The notes: generated by a model from the letters alone, not told the origin. Shown: positions 9,632-19,411, counted from the first letter of the stretch. The stretch: DNA of 64,000 nt from Microcaldota archaeon (GCA_027317945.1 DAHVQB010000009.1:21713-85712), one strand, 5' to 3'. A program made the numbers and translations.

Positions 9632-10375
9632 TTGACCGTGGTTGAGTTGGCTGATGAAAACGTCATTTTAGAACCGAAAGTTGACTCGCTCTCAATAGGC
9701 GGCTCATTGCAAGGTTCATTCGAAGCTATGGCAGACAGGCTATCCCAATTGCAGGTATTCTCTGTGAAAGTCGCCCCGGACTCGCTCTCCGTCTTGAGGG
9801 TGGAAAGCAGGGACATACAGAAAAGGCCGTTCCTTTTTTTCCTGATGACATTCAACAGGGACAAGATAACCATAGAATACTCTATGGGCCAGGACTCCAG
9901 CTCTAAGCTGCGCAAGCTCTATGTGCTTAGGAACCTCCTAAGCGTGCTATCCCTAACGCTTGACATATACCAGCCCAACCCTACTGAGCTTTTTCAGGTC
10001 CTAAGCGCTTCGACAGACGACGCGTTGGGCTCCCTCAATCAGAACTACAGCGTATTGGTTAACAACTACGACTCTCTCTTCAATGAGTACAGGGAGCTGA
10101 AGAGGATGAGCACCCAGTTGATGAGTTCCAACAAAAGCCTTACAGTGCAGGCGTCACAGTTGTCAAACGAGAACGACGAACTGAAGGCAAGGCTGAAGTC
10201 GCTCGAGGCCTACTCGGACGAGTCTCTCATGTCAATGATAGAAGGCTGGATACAGGCGCACGACAACACCATAGACATAGACGAGTTCGCAAAGAACTAC
10301 AAGATAGTCGCACCCAGGGTGGAGCAGATGCTGAACAAGATGGTCTCATTGGGGTACATAGAGTTCAGGGGCTAG
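9632..10375 (+). CDS. Coiled-coil protein with probable C-terminal winged-helix-like region
   Basis: TATA-like ATATATTTATAG upstream; heptad-rich segment; C-term DIDEFAKNYKIVAPRVEQMLNKMVSLGYIEFRG looks wHTH-like. Confidence 0.5.
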   Translation: MTVVELADENVILEPKVDSLSIGGSLQGSFEAMADRLSQLQVFSVKVAPDSLSVLRVESRDIQKRPFLFFLMTFNRDKITIEYSMGQDSSSKLRKLYVLRNLLSVLSLTLDIYQPNPTELFQVLSASTDDALGSLNQNYSVLVNNYDSLFNEYRELKRMSTQLMSSNKSLTVQASQLSNENDELKARLKSLEAYSDESLMSMIEGWIQAHDNTIDIDEFAKNYKIVAPRVEQMLNKMVSLGYIEFRG

Positions 10376-10382
10376 TGGTAGG

Positions 10383-10535
10383 ATGCGGTACAACGTCAGG
10401 GTCAAGAAGCGCTCTAGGAACGTCAGAGTATACACTATAGTTAAGAAGGCAGGTTCCGAGGAGAACTTCATAACCAAGCTGTTCATGAAGGTATTTTCAA
10501 AGGCTAACAAGGGCGCACAGTCAGGCGACAAGTGA
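10383..10535 (+). CDS. Small basic protein (50 aa)
   Basis: MRYNVRVKKRSRNVRVYTIVKKAGSEENFITKLFMKVFSKANKGAQSGDK; sits in the 10376-10550 gap with tight spacing. Confidence 0.45.
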   Translation: MRYNVRVKKRSRNVRVYTIVKKAGSEENFITKLFMKVFSKANKGAQSGDK

Positions 10536-10550
10536 CATTTGTAAATCGGT

Positions 10551-12965
10551 GTGCGATGGATGAAGGGCAGCACTAGGAAGAAAATAATAATAGTCATCGT
10601 GTTGCTAGTCGCGCTGATTGGCGGATTCGCATTATACATAAATACTGCATTATCGGCATTCAATTCCGTCAACTCCGCCCCTTCGGGCCCGCTTGCGGTT
10701 CCATCGCTGTCCGCCCATCTGGTGAACCAGAGTTTCCTTTCTGGTGCTTCTGGCTCAAAGCTGATACCATATGCTCTTCTTAACCTGCAGTCATTCAACA
10801 CGTCTACCGTAAACGTGTATGCAAGCATACTGCAGCGCCCAACTCCGCAGAACATATACATATTCAACACGACTAACGAGTGCTATTCGTGCGGCAACGT
10901 GTCACAGGCTACTAGCGCCATAGTGGAGGGCCTATTGAGGTATGGGGCCATAAAATACGCAGGCGCAGTCTCCTTCGTATCCGCTTCCGAGCTGCAGGAC
11001 ATATCCAGCAATTCGGTGCTTATAGTTCTGAATGGCTATATACCGCAGGCTTTCCTGGCCCCTTATAACGGCACGCATAACACAACCATGGAGTACCTTC
11101 TGCGCAAGGGAACCAGCATAATATACGTTGGCGCGGACTTCTCCCACATGCTTCAACAGGGCTCAATAATAGTGCCGTCCGGTACGTTGCCCGACTTTCT
11201 CCAGTCCGTGTTTTTCAACTCAAGCAGCGTTAACGCCAGCACGTACGGCATATTCGGCAATTTCTCTTTCGACAAGCCCACATTCGCCATTTCAGCAAGC
11301 CATTTCTATGGCCCCATAAGTTACATAAACACGATGGGCGGATCTCTAATCGCATTCTCAAACTACGGGAATTCATGGGAGAACTCGACTTATGAGGGAA
11401 GGGACATAGCCAAGGCGATAGCCACGCTGTTCTGGATACCTACATTAGCATCCGGCAGCGGGTCATATAGCATAAGCAACTTCAAGAATTTCAGCGGAAG
11501 GGTAGGCGTAATAATGAACATGAGCGGGCTGCAGTACAACAACGCAACTGCCGCTTTGCTAAGCAGGTACTACGGCCATATAATACTGTATACCAACAGC
11601 AGCTTCAATGCTACCGCACCTGACAGCGCATACGGCTCTGTCGACTATGTTCCGTATTCCAGCTTCAACGGATCGATAGCGACGCCTAGCTACATAATCC
11701 CGGGTCAGCTTACTCCATTCAACATAGAGATATACACGCATTCGTCCACGCCTGTTTCATTGCTGCCGCACCTCCAGATATACGACCAAAATATGTCAGA
11801 AGTAGAAGGCATAGCGCTTCCTTCAATACCAGAGGCACAGGGCAACTTCTCATTCGTGAAATACCTGCAGCTATCGCTGCCTGCAGGGAAATACATAGTG
11901 GCATTAGACAACTTCTCAAACGCGCCTTATGCATATGGCTTTTTCAACGTTAACGTGTCAATCGTGCTTCAAAACACGAACTTCTCATCTGGGCGATTCA
12001 CTTTTCTGGCAACGTCGGCAGGCCAGCCGCTTACAGGGATAAACTACTCAATATCATTATACAATCCACATGCAAAGTATGCATATCCGACTGAGAACGG
12101 CACCCTGCAGAACGGCATGATGGTATACACGCTGCAGAGCGGGCTGGCCACCCCATACTACACGTCAAATTTCACCGTTAACATACTGTCCACAAACTTC
12201 AAGTTTTTCAGATACAACCCGCCTCCCGTAATACCGATAACGACGCAGGACATAGAGATAGTGGTGGTGCTTGCAGTGCTTGGCCTTATGGTCGTCTTTG
12301 TCAGGGCGCCAAACAGGGATGAGTTTTACATAGACGTGCCGCACATGCCGCCAAAGAACAAAACCCAGGTGAAGGTGAAGGCCGCAGAGATAGTGGGTAT
12401 ATTCGACAAGCTCAATCTCTATTACCACTGGAACCATATGCCACTGTCTAAGGGCGAGATAAAGCTGGGCATGTCCAAGTACATGAACTTTATGGGAATG
12501 CCTCTCAACTTGACATTCAATAACATAGACAGGATACTAGATGCGCTGGTGGAGTCGGGCAAATTGGTCACGATAGACGGCCTCTATGCGCCCCAGTCGT
12601 GGGTCGGCGTAGGTCAGCACGACATCTCATACCTAGCTACCTTCAAGAAACTCAGGGTGTTCTTCGTATCTCACGGCTATGTGTTCACTGACATGGGCGC
12701 AAGCAATGTCGCTGACATAGTGGCCACGCAACACGGGGAGCATGCTTACATAGTGATATACTCGAAGACAAGCAGGTTCGCTAACATGCCGATTTTCCAG
12801 AATGCAAAGACATATCTTGCATTCATAAATTCCGAGAGCATGTATGAATTCAAGGATAATCTTTACAACGCAACGACCAATGAGGCCGAAATGCTAAAAT
12901 TATACATAGCGTCTGGCGAGGTGGAGCTCATCGATGCGGACAACCAGCAGCCAATACTGACGTGA
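10551..12965 (+). CDS. Large surface/secreted protein with N-terminal anchor, Asn/Ser/Thr-rich ectodomain, second TM and C-terminal cytosolic domain
   Basis: TM at N-term and IEIVVVLAVLGLMVVFV near residue 570; many NxS/T sequons; GTG start at 10551 or ATG at 10560. Confidence 0.6.
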   Translation: MRWMKGSTRKKIIIVIVLLVALIGGFALYINTALSAFNSVNSAPSGPLAVPSLSAHLVNQSFLSGASGSKLIPYALLNLQSFNTSTVNVYASILQRPTPQNIYIFNTTNECYSCGNVSQATSAIVEGLLRYGAIKYAGAVSFVSASELQDISSNSVLIVLNGYIPQAFLAPYNGTHNTTMEYLLRKGTSIIYVGADFSHMLQQGSIIVPSGTLPDFLQSVFFNSSSVNASTYGIFGNFSFDKPTFAISASHFYGPISYINTMGGSLIAFSNYGNSWENSTYEGRDIAKAIATLFWIPTLASGSGSYSISNFKNFSGRVGVIMNMSGLQYNNATAALLSRYYGHIILYTNSSFNATAPDSAYGSVDYVPYSSFNGSIATPSYIIPGQLTPFNIEIYTHSSTPVSLLPHLQIYDQNMSEVEGIALPSIPEAQGNFSFVKYLQLSLPAGKYIVALDNFSNAPYAYGFFNVNVSIVLQNTNFSSGRFTFLATSAGQPLTGINYSISLYNPHAKYAYPTENGTLQNGMMVYTLQSGLATPYYTSNFTVNILSTNFKFFRYNPPPVIPITTQDIEIVVVLAVLGLMVVFVRAPNRDEFYIDVPHMPPKNKTQVKVKAAEIVGIFDKLNLYYHWNHMPLSKGEIKLGMSKYMNFMGMPLNLTFNNIDRILDALVESGKLVTIDGLYAPQSWVGVGQHDISYLATFKKLRVFFVSHGYVFTDMGASNVADIVATQHGEHAYIVIYSKTSRFANMPIFQNAKTYLAFINSESMYEFKDNLYNATTNEAEMLKLYIASGEVELIDADNQQPILT

Positions 12966-12974
12966 TGTACGCGC

Positions 12975-14612
12975 TTACTCCTGTTCTTCTGCTTCCTCTC
13001 CATCGTCTGGTGCATTTTCCGCCGTTACTTCACCATCCTCATCCTCACCCTGTATCATGGCTTTCGGATAGTGCTTCGTGACAAGCTTGGCCAGGCTCTT
13101 GTCTATCCTTGCCTTGTCTTCGCCCGTAAGGTCTGCCAGGTCCTTGGCCAGTTGTTCAGTGTACCTAGTTATGGTCTTGTACTTGTTAGTCTCATGATTT
13201 ATATGCATCTTACCGCTTATGTAGCGCTGCACGCCCCTCGCCGCTTCCATTATGGCTAGCTTTATCTCATCGATTATCTCATCCTCTTGCGAGATCGCTT
13301 CCTTCCCGACTCCTGAGTATGGGATGTAAACCGAAGAGACGTTTATGAAAACGCTTATGGGCTGATTTTCTATATCTATGTTGTACCTCTTCCAGTCGAC
13401 CGTCTTTGCGGCTGCGGTTATTGCACATGTCCCGCTGTCAAACAATAACGGAACGCGGTTCGCGAATCTGAGTATGTTGCCCTCATAGCCTTCACTGGTC
13501 TTCTTGCCTGCATTTCCTCCATAAGCCACCGCTGCCTCAACTATGAACGGGACTCCGCCCCTGAATACCCTCGGCTTCCTCTCAACGACGTTCATGAATT
13601 CGGGGTTCAATATGTTCTTTATCGCTACTTTGACTTGCTCTTCCCCTATCGGAATAACTGATGTGGCATCAGGAGAGATCCATTTAACCTGCTTGAATGC
13701 CTTGACCAGCGCCTCTGCGTCAGCCCAGCTTATATCCTTGGGTGCCTTTGATAAGTCGACGTCCTTCGCTATCCCTCCTATCTCGTTTGCTTTATCCTGC
13801 GAAAACCTGGAAAATGTGTCCACCAAAAACGATGACAGCTTCCTACTGTCGCTAACCTGTGCGAAGTCTATCAGGTCGTTTACAGTTAAGCCTAGCGGAT
13901 GCGGCTTTATCGGCTTGGGCCTTAGCGGCATGGTATCTATGGCCCTCAGGAATGCGAACTCCTGGCCTGAAGGATCCACCAACTTTATCTGCGCGTGAGG
14001 ATTAGAAAGGGCCGTCCTCCTAAGGTACTCATAAATGCCATGATCGCTGTTCTCATATTTCACGTCTGCGAACTCCCCCTCAACCATAAGCCCCCTCCGT
14101 GCGCCATCAACTTCTTTGTACTCCGATATTACTGGCTTGTTGTGTACAGTGTCAAGCGATACATTGCAGGAGTAGCCATTCCCGGTTCCGGTGGCAGAGA
14201 CCGCTTTTATGGGCTTGCCGGTGGTTATCTGCGAAAAAAGCGTACATCCGGAAGCGCCTATGCCCTGCTGACCGCGCTGCTGCATGTATCTGTGGAACTT
14301 TGTCCCTGCCAATATAGTGGCAAGCACCTTTCCTATGTAATTTTTCGGTATGCCCGGCCCATTGTCACCTACGCTAAGCCTATACTTGTTCTCATCAGTT
14401 CCCTCTACTTTGACCATTATATCCGGAAGGATTCCGGCTTCCTCGCATGCGTCGAGCGAGTTTGTCACGTATTCGTGCACTATGGTGACTAACGACCTCG
14501 TCATTCCTGAGTAGCCAAGCATTTGCCTGTTCTTCTTGAAGAATTCGGCTACGGAATGCTGCTTAAACTCCTTGAAAATCTCCTCAGCTTTTAGTTCCAC
14601 CACATGAATCAC
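12975..14612 (-). CDS. top6B: DNA topoisomerase VI subunit B
   Basis: GHKL ATPase motifs VHEYVTNSLDACEE, VGDNGPGIP, GQQGIGASG; typical length. Confidence 0.95.
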   Translation of the reverse strand: MIHVVELKAEEIFKEFKQHSVAEFFKKNRQMLGYSGMTRSLVTIVHEYVTNSLDACEEAGILPDIMVKVEGTDENKYRLSVGDNGPGIPKNYIGKVLATILAGTKFHRYMQQRGQQGIGASGCTLFSQITTGKPIKAVSATGTGNGYSCNVSLDTVHNKPVISEYKEVDGARRGLMVEGEFADVKYENSDHGIYEYLRRTALSNPHAQIKLVDPSGQEFAFLRAIDTMPLRPKPIKPHPLGLTVNDLIDFAQVSDSRKLSSFLVDTFSRFSQDKANEIGGIAKDVDLSKAPKDISWADAEALVKAFKQVKWISPDATSVIPIGEEQVKVAIKNILNPEFMNVVERKPRVFRGGVPFIVEAAVAYGGNAGKKTSEGYEGNILRFANRVPLLFDSGTCAITAAAKTVDWKRYNIDIENQPISVFINVSSVYIPYSGVGKEAISQEDEIIDEIKLAIMEAARGVQRYISGKMHINHETNKYKTITRYTEQLAKDLADLTGEDKARIDKSLAKLVTKHYPKAMIQGEDEDGEVTAENAPDDGEEAEEQE

Positions 14613-14613
14613 C

Positions 14614-15135
14614 CTAGAAGCCCGGATTATGCAGCTCCTCCTTGTTCTTCCTATGCATAAATTCCATCTTATTATACGCGGTCTTGTGCGTCCTTCCCTC
14701 GATCAATGCATCAACTGCCGCCTCCGCCTCGGCTACTGCCTCATTGCTGCCTATGAAAGACACAGTATCTCCATAAACGCTAACCTTCGAGCCGGTTACC
14801 TGCTCCATGTACTTCTTGGTTCTGCCTTTTTCGCCTATTACCCTGGCCTTTATCTGCTTTATCCTCTTGCTGTTCCCGAAAGACTGCCTCAGGTCTATCG
14901 ATGCGAAATAGGTCCCTTCCCCTAGCAGCTTCTCAGCATCTATCATATCAAAGCCCCGCCCATACGCGTATATCACGTTCTTTGCCATGAATTCACCGTA
15001 CGCGTCCCCTTCTATCACAACTACATCTTCATCTATCGAAATAGAGCACTTGCAAAGTTCCTCGACCCTCTTAATGGCTTTCGCGTCCTCATTGAGGCTC
15101 TTGGTGCGTTCTTTTGTGATATAGACTTGCTGCAT
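14614..15135 (-). CDS. KH-domain rRNA-processing/assembly protein (Pno1/Krr1-like)
   Basis: Two KH-like regions (IKQIKARVIGEKGRTKKYMEQVTGSKVSVYGDTVSFIG). Confidence 0.85.
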   Translation of the reverse strand: MQQVYITKERTKSLNEDAKAIKRVEELCKCSISIDEDVVVIEGDAYGEFMAKNVIYAYGRGFDMIDAEKLLGEGTYFASIDLRQSFGNSKRIKQIKARVIGEKGRTKKYMEQVTGSKVSVYGDTVSFIGSNEAVAEAEAAVDALIEGRTHKTAYNKMEFMHRKNKEELHNPGF

Positions 15136-15403
15136 TAAAACATCCTTAAAGGGTGAGGCATAGGTTTTTATATCTAATATAGCTATAATTTACGACGTAA
15201 ATTAGCCAAAAAACCAAAGCAACATTAGTTTACTCTAAGAAAACATTTAAATTTGTTACGCGTGCAAATATCATCATAAATACACTGTTGGGTTTTCAAG
15301 GAAATGCTTTTTGATACAAAGCACCTAATTTGCGCTCTCAGTACCGCCAATACATATGTATTCGGCTGTAAATAAAACTTATGTTAAAAAATTGGTGAAT
15401 TAA

Positions 15404-16675
15404 ATGGCAGACAAACCACATATGAATTTGATTTTCATAGGGCACGTAGACCACGGCAAGTCAACAACCGTAGGCAGGCTCCTGTACGAGACCGGAGCCA
15501 TAAGTGACAGGGATATGGACAGGTTCAAGGAGATTGCAAAGGAGGTAAACAGGCCGACATTCGAGTTCGCTTTCGTAATGGACTCTCTTAAAGAGGAGAG
15601 GGAGCGTGGCATAACCATAGACATAGCGCACAGAGACTTCCAGACGCAGAAGTTCTACTTCACTATAATAGACGCACCTGGTCACAGGGACTTCGTCAAG
15701 AACATGATTACGGGTGCAAGCCAGGCTGACGCAGCAGTGCTGGTAGTCAGCGGAAAAGAAGGCGTCATGGCACAGACGAGGGAGCACGCCATACTGGCCA
15801 GCGTACTTGGCATACCACAATTAATAGTGGGCATAAACAAGTTGGACGCAATAAACTATTCACAGGCTGATTTCGAGAAGGCCAAGAAGGCAGTTTACGA
15901 TCTGCTAAAGACATTGGGCTTCAAGGTAGACACGATACCATTCATACCATACTCTGCGCTGGACGGCACTAACGTAGCCAAGAAGTCAGACAAGACCGCT
16001 TGGTACACTGGTCCGACATTGCTCGAGTCTCTTGACGCTTTGAAGGTGCCGAACAAGCCGCTAGATAAGGCGCTGAGGCTGCCTGTCCAGGACGTATTCA
16101 GCATATCAGGATTCGGTACAGTGCCGGTTGGCAGGGTTGAGACCGGGGTCATGAAGGTCGGCGATTCTGTAATAATAATGCCTGGCGGCGTTAAGACCGA
16201 AGTGAAGAGCATAGAAATGCACCACCAGCAATTGCAGAAGGCTGAGCCTGGTGACAACGTAGGGTTCAACATAAAAGGCGTAGAGAAGAAGGACATAAAG
16301 CGTGGAGACGTAGTCGGTCCTTCCAGCAATCCGCCTACAGTGGCAGCCGAGTTCACCGCACAGGTGATAGTACTGCACCACCAGAACGTGATTGCAAAGG
16401 GTTACACCCCTGTGTTTCACATACACACCGCGCAGATAGCATGCACATTCTCGGAGTTGCTTGAGAAGAAGGATCCAAAGACCGGTCAGACGCTTGAGAA
16501 GAATCCGGAGACGCTGAAGACTGGCGATGTGGCAATAGTGAAGATAAAGCCCACGAAGCCGATAGCACTAGAAAAGTACAGCGACTTCCCGCAGCTTGGC
16601 AGGTTCGCCATAAGGGACATGGGAGAGACGATAGGTGCAGGCATAATATTGGATGTTGTGCCCAGAACTCTCTAA
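15404..16675 (+). CDS. tuf: Translation elongation factor 1-alpha
   Basis: [28 protein letters not shown] GTPase motifs. Confidence 0.97.
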   Translation: MADKPHMNLIFIGHVDHGKSTTVGRLLYETGAISDRDMDRFKEIAKEVNRPTFEFAFVMDSLKEERERGITIDIAHRDFQTQKFYFTIIDAPGHRDFVKNMITGASQADAAVLVVSGKEGVMAQTREHAILASVLGIPQLIVGINKLDAINYSQADFEKAKKAVYDLLKTLGFKVDTIPFIPYSALDGTNVAKKSDKTAWYTGPTLLESLDALKVPNKPLDKALRLPVQDVFSISGFGTVPVGRVETGVMKVGDSVIIMPGGVKTEVKSIEMHHQQLQKAEPGDNVGFNIKGVEKKDIKRGDVVGPSSNPPTVAAEFTAQVIVLHHQNVIAKGYTPVFHIHTAQIACTFSELLEKKDPKTGQTLEKNPETLKTGDVAIVKIKPTKPIALEKYSDFPQLGRFAIRDMGETIGAGIILDVVPRTL

Positions 16676-16686
16676 AGATGGTTTGA

Positions 16687-16992
16687 ATGAGCATAGCTGT
16701 AATAAAACTGGTCAGCACAAAGAAAGACGATGTCAATTCCATAGCTAGCCAGATAAAGACTATAGCTAACTCCATGAACGTCAAGTGCAATGGCCCTGTG
16801 CCTCTGCCTACTCATACGTTGTCCCAGACCGTAAGGAAGACACCTTGCGGCGACGGGAGCCACACATATGAACGGTGGGAGCTCAGGTTCCATAAGAGGC
16901 TTATACAAATAGATGTCAGCGAACAGGCGCTGCGCCAGATAATGAGGATACCAGTGCCTGACACGGTCCAGATAGAGATAAGCCTTAGCTAA
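16687..16992 (+). CDS. rps10: Ribosomal protein uS10
   Basis: Sequence GPVPLPTHTLSQTVRKTPCGDGSHTYERWELRFHKRLIQI; follows aEF1A as in most archaea. Confidence 0.95.
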   Translation: MSIAVIKLVSTKKDDVNSIASQIKTIANSMNVKCNGPVPLPTHTLSQTVRKTPCGDGSHTYERWELRFHKRLIQIDVSEQALRQIMRIPVPDTVQIEISLS

Positions 16993-17030
16993 TCCTGATT
17001 TTTCTTTTTAATTCAATCTTCTTCTTTTAT

Positions 17031-17084
17031 TTAACAAAGTGAGCGGGAAATCCCACACCATTCATGGGTGGGAGGATGTCACAA
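17031..17084 (+). repeat. Copy 1 of 44-54 bp hairpin repeat; solo IS605/IS1341 right-end/omega-RNA-like remnant
   Basis: TTAACAAAGTGAGCGGGAAATCCCACACCATTCATGGGTGGGAGGATGTCACAA; hairpin TCCCAC(A)CCAT-TC-ATGGGTGGGA; near-identical to 32568 and 63551. Confidence 0.75.
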
Positions 17085-17134
17085 GTCAAAAAAGCTGCAA
17101 AGAAAATGAGATGTGCAAGTGGGCTGTACGCTTC

Positions 17135-17809
17135 TCAGACCTTTGGTATCGCATAGCCTCCTTTGTTCTTGACTTCCTTGTTTTTATCAACATGTTGGAC
17201 ATCTGGACGCGATTGCGAATGTTGTTCGGGTGCTTTTTCCACCGGATTTGGCTGCACTGCTGGACCTACAGGGGCGGCAGCATGCACCTGGGGCGCAGGG
17301 GTCGAAGCCTTGGTGTTTTGAGGGGCCTGCATAGCGGTACTCTGAGCGATTGGTGCTTCTATCGGTGGTGCTTCAGGGGCCATGCTTTCCCATGCCTGTG
17401 TCTGGAACTTCCTGCGTCTTGGCCTGTACATGAACGCATTCCCCCACTGATCCTTGGATTTCATGCGTGTTGGCCTTATCTTAGTGAATCGCGTCAATCC
17501 AAAAGCATCTTTATCCGGCTCATCTGTCATCATGGGCCCTTGTTTTGGGTAATAGTCAGGCTCCGCCTGGGTTTCTATTATATCTATGCACGAAACGGGG
17601 CACTCTTCGGGGCATATCTGGCAGCCTATGCACTTATTTACTTGAATAGGATACTCAGTCATATCGCTGCTAAGGTCTGCTTTGCCCTCATCGTCTTCCA
17701 CATTATTGTGCCTTGGCCTTGTGAAGTCAAGCGCATTGACAGGGCACGAGTCACCACATATGCCACATTGTATGCATAGCTCCTTATCAAATGTGAATTT
17801 GAAGGACAT
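17135..17809 (-). CDS. 2x[4Fe-4S] ferredoxin-like protein (NuoI/polyferredoxin type) with Pro/Ala-rich tail
   Basis: CIQCGICGDSCPVNA and CIGCQICPEECPVSC; low-complexity C-terminus. Confidence 0.85.
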   Translation of the reverse strand: MSFKFTFDKELCIQCGICGDSCPVNALDFTRPRHNNVEDDEGKADLSSDMTEYPIQVNKCIGCQICPEECPVSCIDIIETQAEPDYYPKQGPMMTDEPDKDAFGLTRFTKIRPTRMKSKDQWGNAFMYRPRRRKFQTQAWESMAPEAPPIEAPIAQSTAMQAPQNTKASTPAPQVHAAAPVGPAVQPNPVEKAPEQHSQSRPDVQHVDKNKEVKNKGGYAIPKV

Positions 17810-17820
17810 CGAGCATCATC

Positions 17821-18660
17821 TTACATCGCAGGTGGTTTTGGCGCAGCGCTTCCTATCGTAGGCGAAGCGGCAGCGTGTTCAGCGGGCTGCGGTGCAGTAG
17901 CGGATGGCATCGCAGCTACCTTTGGTGTGGGGTTCGGCACGGTCTTCGGCTTTGCCCCGGTGGGGTTGAACGACCATTTTATGGCGTATAAGCCCGCTAT
18001 AACGAGCAATGCAAATGTTACGTAGAACGAATATATCTCGAGCGCTGGGTTGCTTACGGAGCTGAAGTAGGTATAGAAGAAGCCCCACGGGTTGCTTGTG
18101 CTCATCGATACTGTGCCCGGCAGGGTTGACAACTGCACTGCACTTTCGGTAACCGCTATTGTGCCTATCATGTACAGCGCAGTTCCTGCAGCAAGCAGTG
18201 TTGTAACAAGCGTGTCATAGTGGCCATTTTCGTCCGTTTCCTTAACTAGTATGAGTACCAGTGCGAATGCATACAAGTCTATGCCAAGCGGCATGAATGG
18301 TACTGCTACCGGGTATACGAGCGCCGCGGACGGCAGGAACAACACGAATCCCAAGAACAGCACAAGGAACACAGTCAGGTCTCTCAAAAGTATGTATATG
18401 AGCCACCACAGATCTGCAGTAAGGCGAAGTGTGAATTTCTTAAGTATCCTGAGGAAGTAACCCCTTGCCAGCTGCAATGATATGGCCAGTACCATAAGTA
18501 GTAATATGACTACGGTTAGCGTTTCTTCAACGAAAACCGCCAAGCCTGCATCTATTGCTTTTGGTGCTATTATGGCAGCCGTGCTGTTGGTCAAGTTGTA
18601 TATATGCGTAAGATTGGCCTGAGCCGCCTGCAACATCATCGGTAATAGTTCTAGCATCAT
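17821..18660 (-). CDS. Multi-spanning membrane protein of unknown function (paralog A)
   Basis: ~7-8 TM segments; LQLARGYFLRILKKFTLRLTADLWWL shared with next gene; Pro/Ala-rich tail. Confidence 0.7.
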   Translation of the reverse strand: MMLELLPMMLQAAQANLTHIYNLTNSTAAIIAPKAIDAGLAVFVEETLTVVILLLMVLAISLQLARGYFLRILKKFTLRLTADLWWLIYILLRDLTVFLVLFLGFVLFLPSAALVYPVAVPFMPLGIDLYAFALVLILVKETDENGHYDTLVTTLLAAGTALYMIGTIAVTESAVQLSTLPGTVSMSTSNPWGFFYTYFSSVSNPALEIYSFYVTFALLVIAGLYAIKWSFNPTGAKPKTVPNPTPKVAAMPSATAPQPAEHAAASPTIGSAAPKPPAM

Positions 18661-18670
18661 TACACCTTCA

Positions 18671-19411
18671 CTACTTCATTTTGGGCTGCACTGCGCTTGC
18701 TGGGCCGGAACTTTTCTTCTTGCCTAGCAAGCCCATTATAGAGCTCATCGGAGTAAGGCCCCACTGGTCATACGACCATTTGACTGCCCTGCCTCCCGCA
18801 GCTGCCAATATTATGAGCGTTATATAGAATGAATATATGGCTATGGTCGGTGAGTTCAGCGAATCAAAGTATGTATACATGAAGCCCCAGAAGTTGCTTG
18901 GGCTTGTGGATACAGTAGGCACGCTGATGCCCGTTATCTGCGCTGGATTATACGTTACGAATATGGTCCCGAAGAGAATCAACGCAGTGCCTATAGCTAT
19001 GAAAACCGTAAGGAGCGCGTTTGCTTTTGCGTCCTCGTGCGTGTCCTTGAGCAACAGAAGCACTAGGGCGAACGTGAAGAAGTCTATACCCAGCGGCTGG
19101 AATGGCATCGCCACGGCATAATCCTGGAATGTGCCTGGCCAGAATAATGTTATGCCAAGGAATAGCACAAGGAATATGCCGGCGTCTCTTAGCAGGATGG
19201 CTACTAGCCACCATACGTCTGCGGCCAACCTCAATGTGAACTTCCTAAGTATCCTGAGGAAGTAACCCCTTGCCAGCTGCATAGACAGTGCCAATATCGC
19301 CAAAAGCGATATCAGCAGCGTTATTATCTGCTCTACAAGTACCGAGCCAGCAGACACCCAGTTAGTAGCTGGTGTAGACAGCTGGAAAATCAATCCAAAG
19401 TCAGATAACAC
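18671..19411 (-). CDS. Multi-spanning membrane protein of unknown function (paralog B)
   Basis: MQLARGYFLRILRKFTLRLAADVWWL; same layout as 17821-18660. Confidence 0.7.
   Translation of the reverse strand: MLSDFGLIFQLSTPATNWVSAGSVLVEQIITLLISLLAILALSMQLARGYFLRILRKFTLRLAADVWWLVAILLRDAGIFLVLFLGITLFWPGTFQDYAVAMPFQPLGIDFFTFALVLLLLKDTHEDAKANALLTVFIAIGTALILFGTIFVTYNPAQITGISVPTVSTSPSNFWGFMYTYFDSLNSPTIAIYSFYITLIILAAAGGRAVKWSYDQWGLTPMSSIMGLLGKKKSSGPASAVQPKMK

Noticed and set aside
17075-17155. 26-codon ORF (MSQVKKAAKKMRCASGLYASQTFGIA) initiating at the repeat ATG
   Set aside because: Same ATGTCACAA start as Hsp20 but too short and runs into antisense ferredoxin sequence; no independent support
17039-17779. 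246-aa plus-strand ORF starting in the repeat
   Set aside because: Mostly antisense to the ferredoxin gene, which has clear Fe-S motifs; Trp/Cys/His-rich translation looks spurious
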